A stretch of 6,500 nt of DNA from Patescibacteria group bacterium. GTDB taxonomy: Bacteria > Patescibacteriota > Minisyncoccia > Phycocordibacterales > UBA9973. A model generated the notes under the pieces. The model had not been told where the DNA came from and did not search any database. It saw only the letters and a program-made list of their open reading frames with translations. The stretch is from NCBI GenBank assembly GCA_019750345.1, contig JAIEON010000098.1, positions 1 to 6,500 of the forward strand, in the 5' to 3' direction. The first letter of the stretch is position 1. Each line of letters starts with the position of its first letter. The translations under genes and the position numbers were made by a program. Below, in pieces: positions 1 through 4,573 of this stretch.

Positions 1-366
1 AGCGGACATCCACTAGATCGATATCTCGACAAGATTGCTCAAGCCGGCACTACGATCAAAAAAATTATGGCTGAGCCTGCTATTCCTGAGCGCATGAAGT
101 TCAATAAAAAAGCCGTGCCCAAGAAACTTCTTGTCGCCCATCTTGATACAGTAAAAATCATCATGACGAAAAGTAGTGGTTTAAAAATGGCATTCCTGAC
201 TGTTACCGACAAAACAGGAACCTGTGAAGCAGTAGTATTCCCGGAAACATTCAAAACGATTGGTTCAATGCTTGCCGAAGGCGCAGTGGCTGCAATGGTG
301 TGTACGTACGCCGACCGTGACGATAGACGCTCTATTTTGATTGATAATATAAAGATTTTGGAATAA
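1..366 (+). CDS. dnaE: DNA polymerase III alpha subunit, C-terminal end (partial)
   Basis: The reading frame is open from base 1, so the gene starts upstream; 121 residues are visible. DnaE is the replicative polymerase that extends DNA in the replisome. The fragment opens with SGHPLDRYLDKI, the well-known DnaE signature (S/TGHP...Y) that follows the helix-hairpin-helix region. It continues into an OB-fold from about residue 44 (VAHLDTVKIIMTK, then MAFLTVTDKTGTCEAVVFPETF), ending in the strand SILIDNIKILE just before TAA. The protein therefore stops at the end of the OB-fold and has none of the extra C-terminal tau-binding domain seen in E. coli DnaE. The catalytic PHP and palm/finger domains are outside the window. 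No terminator is visible after the stop; the next gene begins 63 bases on with its own promoter. Identification is firm; DnaE rather than PolC follows from domain order. Confidence 0.93.
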   Translation, partial: SGHPLDRYLDKIAQAGTTIKKIMAEPAIPERMKFNKKAVPKKLLVAHLDTVKIIMTKSSGLKMAFLTVTDKTGTCEAVVFPETFKTIGSMLAEGAVAAMVCTYADRDDRRSILIDNIKILE

Positions 367-371
367 AGAGC

Positions 372-406
372 TTGACTTGACTTTTTAGTTATTGTGTTGT
401 TATACT
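372..406 (+). promoter_or_regulatory. Sigma-70-type promoter for the 430-795 gene
   Basis: TTGACT at 377-382 and TATACT at 401-406 are separated by 18 bases. A second TTGACT overlaps at 372-377 and would give a 23-base spacer, so it is unlikely to be used with this -10. The predicted start is about 413, leaving a leader of roughly 16 bases with no Shine-Dalgarno sequence before the ATG at 430. It sits immediately after the dnaE stop, so the small gene can be expressed independently. Confidence 0.65.
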
Positions 407-429
407 ATATTTAACAAAACCCTTGTTCT

Positions 430-795
430 ATGGCAGATACAATCGAGTTACTAGCAGACAAGGTCTGCTATCAATACCAATTGGCAAAAGCAAAGAAGGA
501 ATTTACCGGCAAGCAATCGAACCTTTTTACGCTGGTTTGTGAAAGCATCTACAAGAGTGACAATCTCCACAGGATGTACGAATCAGTTTCCGCATTCAAA
601 AAGGCAGTCAGCAACCTGATAAATGCTCGTAGGCCAAAAAAGAAGAAAAATTCTCAGCCTGTTACAAAAACTACAATCCGAGAAATTCCAAAAAGAGTTC
701 CTTATATTAGTGAACTATCAGGAAAAGAAAACGACGGATTAGCCTTTACCCAGGCACAAATCGAGAATTTTGGATTAAATCCTGATTCTTATTAA
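430..795 (+). CDS. Hypothetical basic protein, 121 aa
   Basis: I do not recognise this protein. It is 121 residues and probably cytoplasmic, since there is no signal peptide or hydrophobic segment. The first ~65 residues look helical and mixed-charge (MADTIELLADKVCYQYQLAK through SAFKKAVSNLINAR). A very basic linker follows at about 67-90, with RRPKKKKN and later KRVPY, and then an acidic and polar tail ending GLNPDSY. The basic linker would suit nucleic-acid contact, but that is inference only. The start is the only ATG near the promoter at 372-406, and the gene ends 10 bases before a strong terminator, so it is probably a monocistronic unit. The promoter, terminator and uninterrupted frame argue that it is a real gene. 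Its position after dnaE does not by itself imply a replication role. Confidence 0.75.
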   Translation: MADTIELLADKVCYQYQLAKAKKEFTGKQSNLFTLVCESIYKSDNLHRMYESVSAFKKAVSNLINARRPKKKKNSQPVTKTTIREIPKRVPYISELSGKENDGLAFTQAQIENFGLNPDSY

Positions 796-804
796 AGAAA
801 TTCA

Positions 805-832
805 GAAGCAACCATTATATGGTTGCTTTTTT
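805..832 (+). terminator. Rho-independent terminator of the 430-795 gene
   Basis: AGCAACC at 807-813 pairs perfectly with GGTTGCT at 821-827. Two further A-T pairs (814-820, 815-819) close a three-base loop. Six T residues run through 827-832. It starts 10 bases after the stop codon at 793-795 on the plus strand. Confidence 0.88.
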
Positions 833-844
833 ATCTGCCATAAC

Positions 845-876
845 AAAAAGCCTAGATTAAAAAATCTAGGCTTTTT
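845..876. terminator. Bidirectional terminator at a convergent gene junction
   Basis: A perfect 14-base stem (845-858 with 863-876; core GCCTAGATT/AATCTAGGC) surrounds an AAAA loop. It is flanked by five A on the left arm and five T on the right, so it can end transcription on either strand. On the minus strand it lies 23 bases beyond the stop of the hydrolase gene and is probably that gene's main terminator. On the plus strand it backs up the hairpin at 805-832. Confidence 0.87.
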
Positions 877-898
877 GCTTTAGGAATAAATCCAACAT

Positions 899-1486
899 TT
901 ATGCTTCAGTTGTAACAACTGTAGTGTTATCGATTTTATTCATAATTGCAATCACTTCATCAGCGTATGTTGGTACTACTGACGGTGGGTTGTAAGCATT
1001 AAGCTTCCCACGCAATGTCTTTCCACCGTATGCTCTCGCTGTACGAGGATTATTACCACCAAGGTTGGTTGCAACAGTCTCGATAGCATGATCCCAGCTC
1101 TTAAAGTTGATCTTACATGACCCAAATCCAAACGGACTATAGGTTACAGATTTACAAGCGTGCTTACCTCCTGTACTTTCGCGAATCGCGAGAGCGGGAA
1201 TAAGATTCCAGTCAATCCCATGTTTTTCAGCTTCAGTAACCATTTTCATACCAGTACCAGCAAGGGGCATGTTGTATTTTGTAAAATACGCATCGATTTT
1301 GGCAGCTTTTTCCTCTCTTTCCAATTGGAGTTTCGCATCTTCTTGAGATACTACTGTTTGGTTCGAAACAATCGGTGCAATCGCTGTATTAATAGATGCT
1401 GTGAAAGCATTCATTGATACTGCGGTTGCAACTAACGGTACAATGATAAACGATTTTGTTATTGAATATAGTTTTGTTGAACTCAT
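899..1486 (-). CDS. Secreted lysozyme-fold / glucosaminidase-like cell-wall hydrolase
   Basis: Probably exported and acting on peptidoglycan. Taking ATG at 1484-1486 as start gives 195 residues beginning MSSTKLYSITKSF, with a hydrophobic stretch IIVPLVATAV: a signal peptide or N-terminal anchor. A short charged helix (SQEDAKLQLEREEKAAKIDAYF) leads into the catalytic-type domain. There, GIDWNLIPALAIRESTGGKH matches the lysozyme-superfamily helix, with Glu in IRES as the likely acid catalyst. SPFGFGSCKINFKSWDHAIETVATNL and YNPPSVVPTYADEVIAIM follow the pattern of glucosaminidase/transglycosylase-like proteins common in CPR genomes. Two cysteines (KHAC, GSC) could form a disulfide outside the cell. 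An upstream in-frame ATG at 1523-1525 would add MPLRSSPGAQPGT. I prefer the inner start because those 13 codons are a GC-rich hairpin in an AT-rich leader and the signal peptide is better without them; this is not settled. Substrate bond and family (GH73-like or SLT-like) cannot be decided here. Confidence 0.82.
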   Translation of the reverse strand: MSSTKLYSITKSFIIVPLVATAVSMNAFTASINTAIAPIVSNQTVVSQEDAKLQLEREEKAAKIDAYFTKYNMPLAGTGMKMVTEAEKHGIDWNLIPALAIRESTGGKHACKSVTYSPFGFGSCKINFKSWDHAIETVATNLGGNNPRTARAYGGKTLRGKLNAYNPPSVVPTYADEVIAIMNKIDNTTVVTTEA

Positions 1487-1606
1487 AGTTCCCGGTTGAG
1501 CTCCGGGGGAACTTCGTAGCGGCATATTTTTATTTACATTCTGAAAATCACAAAGAGATTCAGTAGGGAAATAAAAATTCCTTATACAATTACGTCCTAA
1601 GGAAGT
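1487..1606 (-). promoter_or_regulatory. Structured 5' leader (candidate cis-regulatory RNA) of the hydrolase gene
   Basis: From the predicted start near 1606 to the inner ATG, about 120 bases hold three nested or tandem structures. TTCCTTA at 1578-1584 pairs with TAAGGAA at 1598-1604. A perfect 10-base arm pair (1526-1535 with 1569-1578) encloses a smaller stem (CTGA..ATC at 1541-1549 with GATTCAG at 1557-1563). A GC-rich hairpin, GTTCCCGG at 1488-1495 with CCGGGGGAAC at 1503-1512, ends one base before the ATG at 1484-1486. The first two share base 1578 and so stack or compete only marginally. The last hairpin would limit ribosome access to the inner ATG, which suggests control of translation. 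No class of riboswitch could be matched by eye. If the ATG at 1523-1525 is the true start, the last hairpin is coding. Confidence 0.45.
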
Positions 1607-1612
1607 ACTTAT

Positions 1613-1671
1613 ATAGTATCACATAGATATATTTTTGTCAATACTTATACAACACAAAACATACGTGTCAA
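1613..1671 (-). promoter_or_regulatory. Two tandem promoters for the hydrolase gene
   Basis: Reading the minus strand, the distal promoter is TTGACA (plus-strand 1666-1671), 16 bases, TATAAG (1644-1649). The proximal promoter is TTGACA (1636-1641), 17 bases, TACTAT (1613-1618). Both -35 boxes are perfect. The distal -10 is separated from the proximal -35 by only two bases, so polymerase cannot occupy both at once. The proximal start would fall near 1606 and the distal near 1637. Confidence 0.7.
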
Positions 1672-1674
1672 ACG

Positions 1675-1705
1675 TAAAATACCCTTATTTTATAAGGGTA
1701 TTTTA
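1675..1705 (-). terminator. Terminator after secA
   Basis: A perfect 13-base stem (1675-1687 with 1693-1705; core ATACCCTTA/TAAGGGTAT) has a five-base loop. The T-rich part is inside the arm (TATTTTA) rather than a long free tail, so it is a moderate terminator. It lies about 50 bases beyond the secA stop and just upstream of the hydrolase promoters, separating the two units. Confidence 0.65.
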
Positions 1706-1716
1706 TACTACATAAC

Positions 1717-1731
1717 TTGCCAACTTGGCAA
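1717..1731. repeat. Short palindrome between secA and its terminator
   Basis: TTGCCAA and TTGGCAA are perfect inverted arms around one central base. With so small a centre it is a better candidate for a protein-binding dyad than for an RNA hairpin. It lies 25 bases after the secA stop, so its role is unclear; it might bind a regulator of the hydrolase promoters or may be chance. Confidence 0.35.
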
Positions 1732-1755
1732 ATAAATTGTCTTATTGGATATGCA

Positions 1756-4077
1756 CTAGCGCGCAATTGTACCAGTACCTGCGGTGACCTCAGTTATTCC
1801 TGATACAAGCTGTACTACCTGGTCTTTAAGACGTGTCTCCATTTCTCTAAAGAGCTTAGTTGCCTCTTTTTTGTACTCTACAAGAGGTTCTCGTTGTCCA
1901 TATGAACGAAGCCCTACAGACTGGCGAAGATATTCCATCGTATCAATGTGTTCTACCCAGAGTGTATCTGTAGTAAAGAGTACTACGCGACGAACATTCT
2001 CCCAAAACGCATCCTCCCCTACCAAATCAATCTTTTCTTTGGCGATTGATTCAAGCTCAGCATCATCTCCAAGAGAGTAATAGGTACTAATAACATGCCC
2101 TCGATCCCCTTGTACCATCGCGCGACGACGCGAATAAATAAGTTCACGTTGATATGAAAGAATTGTATCGTATTCAAGAGTGTTTTTACGTGCATCAAAG
2201 TGGAATCCTTCGATTTTCTTTTGAGCACTTTCAAGAGAGCGTGAGACAATACTGTTTTGAATTGCTTGATCTTCAGGAAGACCGAGTGTTGTCATCATAG
2301 ATTTGATACGCTCACTTCCGAATACACGCATCAGCTCGTCTTCAAGTGAGACATAAAATTGAGTTTCTCCTGGGTCACCCTGACGACCAGAACGTCCACG
2401 GAGCTGGTTGTCGATACGTCGTGCTTCGTGACGCTCGGTACCAATAACAAAGAGTCCACCTAATGATTTGATGTGTTCTTGCTCTTGTGGCGTCGATGGG
2501 TTACCACCGAGAATGATGTCCACTCCACGACCTGCCATGTTCGTAGCGATGACTACAGAGCCCTTGCGCCCTGCTTGAGCAGTAACAGTACCTTCTTGTT
2601 CATGGTTTTTTGCATTCAACACCTGATGAGGAATTCCTTCACGCTTCAAGTAAGCACTCAAGAGTTCATTTTTTTCAACTGATACAGTACCGATCAGTAC
2701 GGGCTGTCCTTTTGCGTGGAGTTCTTTTACTTTTACCGCAATAGCCTTAAACTTCCCTTCTTCTGTTTGATAAATAAGGTCGTTATGGTCAACACGCTGA
2801 ATAGCACGATTTGTTGGTACAGTCACTACAGAAAGTCCGTACACTTTAGTGAATTCTTCTTCGTTTGTCTTGGCAGTACCAGTCATACCAGCAAGCTTTT
2901 CATAAAACTTAAAGTAATTTTGGTACGTAATAGACGCAACACTACGAGTTTCTTGTTCAATCTTTACTCCTTCTTTTGCTTCGATAGCTTGGTGTAACCC
3001 CTCAGACCAGCGACGCCCTGGTTGCATACGCCCCGTAAAAGGGTCGACAATAATCACTCCCCCATCTTTGACTACATAGTCTTTGTCTTTGGTATAGAGT
3101 GCGCGAGCGCGAATAGCTGTTTCGAGATAGTGAACATACTTGATACCTTTTTCTGTATACATATCGCCAATACCAAGCATTTGTTCTGCCTTAGTAATTC
3201 CTGCATCAGTTAACTGAATAGCCTTAAGCTTTTCATCTACTGTGTAGTCTTCTTCCACAATAAGTTTAGTCACAATTCCTGCTACTGTTTTATACAGCTG
3301 TCCTGAATCAGCGATAGCACTTGAAATAATAAGTGGTGTACGGGATTCATCAATTAAGATTGAGTCCACTTCATCTACTACTGCGAAATAGTGACCTCGT
3401 TGTACGATATCGTCTTTAGTAGTAGCAAGGTTGTCGCGAAGATAATCAAAACCATACTGACTGTTGGTACCATACGTAATATCAGCATAGTATGCATCAC
3501 GACGACTTACTGGTCGCAAAAATTGTTGTACTACCTTAAAGGAACCTTCTTCATCACGCTCTTCATCGAACTCTTGATGAGTTGGATCATAAATAAATGA
3601 TTTGTTTTGATCATTGATAACTCCAATAGAGAGACCGAGGAAACTATAGATTTGCCCCATCCATGTCGCATCACGACGCGCAAGGTAGTCGTTGACAGTA
3701 ACAACGTGTACACCCTTTCCAGTCAGTGCATTCAAATATACTGGGAGCGTTGCCACCAACGTTTTCCCTTCACCGGTACGCATTTCAGCAATATTTCCTC
3801 CGTGCAATACCATTCCTCCAATCAACTGTACATCGTAGTGACGCTTACCAGAAGTTCGTTTTGCAGCCTCACGAACAAGTGCAAATGCGCTTGGCAAGAT
3901 ATCGTCAAGTGATTCACCAGAAACTAGTCTATCCTTAAGCTTTTGAGTCTCTTCTGGGAATGATTCATCTGAGAGTGTCAGGAGCGATTCTTCTAGCGCG
4001 TTAATACTTCCGACTCTTTTTTGGTACTGTTTGATCGCCCCTTTATCAAAGAGGTCTTGGAAAAATGAAAATGCCAT
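1756..4077 (-). CDS. secA: Protein translocase ATPase SecA (shortened form)
   Basis: SecA is the cytoplasmic ATPase that drives unfolded preproteins through SecYEG. The 773-residue product has the family landmarks in order: Walker A TGEGKT at 101-106; VNDYLARRDATWMG at 128-141; TYGTNSQYGFDYLRDNL at 201-217; DEVD box at 235-238; preprotein cross-linking domain about 253-392 (VDPFTGRM at 344-351); EKLAGMTGTA at 393-402; second nucleotide-binding domain about 430-580 with TNMAGRGVDI at 512-521 and QLRGRSGRQGDPG at 558-570. The helical scaffold follows (YDTILSYQRELIYSRR at about 636-651, then LWVEHIDTMEYLRQSVGLRSYGQREP at 706-731). Only 56 residues separate QRELIYS from LWVEH, about half the E. 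coli spacing, so the helical wing is much reduced. The C-terminal zinc-binding tail is absent. An acidic insert (about 157-190, EFDEERDEEGSF) precedes the first domain's second half. The start is the only sensible ATG, preceded by GAGGA. Identification is certain. Confidence 0.97.
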   Translation of the reverse strand: MAFSFFQDLFDKGAIKQYQKRVGSINALEESLLTLSDESFPEETQKLKDRLVSGESLDDILPSAFALVREAAKRTSGKRHYDVQLIGGMVLHGGNIAEMRTGEGKTLVATLPVYLNALTGKGVHVVTVNDYLARRDATWMGQIYSFLGLSIGVINDQNKSFIYDPTHQEFDEERDEEGSFKVVQQFLRPVSRRDAYYADITYGTNSQYGFDYLRDNLATTKDDIVQRGHYFAVVDEVDSILIDESRTPLIISSAIADSGQLYKTVAGIVTKLIVEEDYTVDEKLKAIQLTDAGITKAEQMLGIGDMYTEKGIKYVHYLETAIRARALYTKDKDYVVKDGGVIIVDPFTGRMQPGRRWSEGLHQAIEAKEGVKIEQETRSVASITYQNYFKFYEKLAGMTGTAKTNEEEFTKVYGLSVVTVPTNRAIQRVDHNDLIYQTEEGKFKAIAVKVKELHAKGQPVLIGTVSVEKNELLSAYLKREGIPHQVLNAKNHEQEGTVTAQAGRKGSVVIATNMAGRGVDIILGGNPSTPQEQEHIKSLGGLFVIGTERHEARRIDNQLRGRSGRQGDPGETQFYVSLEDELMRVFGSERIKSMMTTLGLPEDQAIQNSIVSRSLESAQKKIEGFHFDARKNTLEYDTILSYQRELIYSRRRAMVQGDRGHVISTYYSLGDDAELESIAKEKIDLVGEDAFWENVRRVVLFTTDTLWVEHIDTMEYLRQSVGLRSYGQREPLVEYKKEATKLFREMETRLKDQVVQLVSGITEVTAGTGTIAR

Positions 4078-4085
4078 AAGTCCTC

Positions 4086-4094
4086 ATTTTACCA
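4086..4094 (-). promoter_or_regulatory. Extended -10 promoter of secA
   Basis: On the minus strand TGGTAAAAT forms an extended -10 box (TGn plus TAAAAT), followed by just eight bases and then the secA ATG. Transcription would begin at or within a base or two of the start codon. GAGGA lies in that eight-base gap and would be mostly outside such a transcript, so a start further upstream remains possible. No good -35 is visible; TGTTAC at the right distance is weak. Confidence 0.5.
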
Positions 4095-4127
4095 CGAAAA
4101 AGGCTATTGTAACAGACACCCAGATAG

Positions 4128-4160
4128 CACAAAACCGCGGCCTTGTGTCGCGGTTTTGTG
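4128..4160 (-). terminator. Terminator of the H1-like gene
   Basis: A perfect 12-base stem, CACAAAACCGCG at 4128-4139 with CGCGGTTTTGTG at 4149-4160, has a nine-base loop. The GC core is followed by TTTT inside the arm, giving a terminator on the minus strand after the lysine-rich gene that ends at 4194. The near symmetry means it could also act on the plus strand, but no plus-strand gene needs it. Confidence 0.72.
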
Positions 4161-4193
4161 TAAGTGGAAAGAGAGTGTGAGTAGAGAGAAGAA

Positions 4194-4370
4194 TTATTTT
4201 TTCTTCTTAGCAGCAACTTTTTTCTTTGCTACTTTCTTTACTACCTTTTTAGCTACTTTAGTAACTTTTTTAGCTACCTTTTTTGCAACCTTCTTTACTG
4301 CTTTCTTAACTACTTTTTTAGGAGCAGCTTTCTTAACAGCTTTCTTGGCTACTTTCTTTTTCATTGCCAT
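4194..4370 (-). CDS. Lysine-rich histone-H1-like DNA-binding protein, 58 aa
   Basis: The product is built almost only of Lys, Ala and Val: 29 of 58 residues are lysine. It repeats KKVA/KKAV blocks roughly every four residues (KKAVKKVAKKVAKKV), with one proline (KKAAPKKV) and a KKKK end. It resembles the C-terminal tail of eukaryotic H1 and bacterial H1-like proteins, which bind DNA through charge and compact the nucleoid; that role is inferred from composition. No globular domain exists. Valine is unusually frequent compared with the alanine/proline-rich family pattern. I chose ATG at 4368-4370 (MAMKKKVAKK); a second ATG at 4362-4364 is also possible. The frame stays open to 4517, but the additional 49 residues have ordinary mixed composition and cover the promoter and leader, so I exclude them. 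It is monocistronic, with its own promoter at 4458-4486 and terminator at 4128-4160. Confidence 0.83.
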   Translation of the reverse strand: MAMKKKVAKKAVKKAAPKKVVKKAVKKVAKKVAKKVTKVAKKVVKKVAKKKVAAKKKK

Positions 4371-4398
4371 AAATTTATGCGTAAGTTTATTAATTAAT

Positions 4399-4451
4399 AC
4401 ATCTGTGATGATCGACCACTGATTGTGATTGAACGCGTTATCACCACATGT
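4399..4451 (-). promoter_or_regulatory. Structured leader of the H1-like gene
   Basis: The mRNA predicted to start near 4451 begins directly with the 5' arm of a stem. ATCACCAC at 4440-4447 plus ATGT at 4448-4451 pairs with GTGATGAT at 4405-4412 plus ACAT at 4399-4402. This gives 12 pairs with one G-U wobble and a two-base bulge at 4403-4404. A smaller stem inside (4415-4419 with 4425-4429) also forms. A 5'-terminal hairpin may protect the mRNA from decay; about 28 bases of AT-rich single strand then precede the ATG. Confidence 0.42.
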
Positions 4452-4457
4452 ACTTAC

Positions 4458-4486
4458 ATTATCTCTCACACTAAATTTACAAGCAA
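4458..4486 (-). promoter_or_regulatory. Promoter of the H1-like gene
   Basis: On the minus strand TTGCTT (4481-4486) and GATAAT (4458-4463) are 17 bases apart. The -10 matches consensus at five of six bases, the -35 at three. The start would be near 4451, giving a leader of about 80 bases. Confidence 0.5.
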
Positions 4487-4503
4487 CTTTTTTTATAGAA
4501 ATC

Positions 4504-4512
4504 TGTGGATAA
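4504..4512 (-). promoter_or_regulatory. Perfect solitary DnaA-box sequence
   Basis: TTATCCACA on the minus strand matches the strict bacterial DnaA-box consensus at all nine bases. It lies about 57 bases upstream of the predicted start of the H1-like gene, a usual place for an activator or repressor site. No second perfect box or AT-rich unwinding array is seen, so it does not look like an origin. A nine-base match can arise by chance. Confidence 0.4.
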
Positions 4513-4527
4513 CTCACTATTTTTTGT

Positions 4528-4562
4528 AAAAAATTAAACGCAATTTGTTTGCGTTTAATTTT
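4528..4562 (-). terminator. Terminator of the FAD oxidoreductase gene
   Basis: A perfect 14-base stem (4530-4543 with 4549-4562; core TTAAACGCAA/TTGCGTTTAA) has a five-base loop. On the minus strand it runs into a six-T tract (plus-strand A at 4528-4533). It begins 12 bases after the stop codon at 4574. Confidence 0.85.
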
Positions 4563-4573
4563 ATTTATACTCG

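Noticed and set aside
1160..1417. 85-codon plus-strand frame inside the hydrolase gene
   Set aside because: It overlaps a convincing gene, has a Cys/Phe/Arg-rich unnatural composition, and has no promoter or family match.
1487..1606. Direct assignment of the hydrolase leader as a ydaO (c-di-AMP) riboswitch
   Set aside because: The target gene type fits, but I could not place the conserved ydaO core segments on the coding strand; only a covariance search could support it.
4194..4370. CRISPR-like or tandem DNA repeat
   Set aside because: The repetition is imperfect at base level and follows lysine, valine and alanine codons in one frame; there are no spacers.
4156..4422. Plus-strand open frame rich in Phe, Thr and Ala opposite the H1-like gene
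   Set aside because: It is the reverse complement of lysine/alanine/valine codons; its repetitive look comes wholly from the real gene.
4371..4517. In-frame 49-residue N-terminal extension of the H1-like protein
   Set aside because: Its composition is unrelated to the lysine repeat, and it covers the promoter, structured leader and DnaA box.
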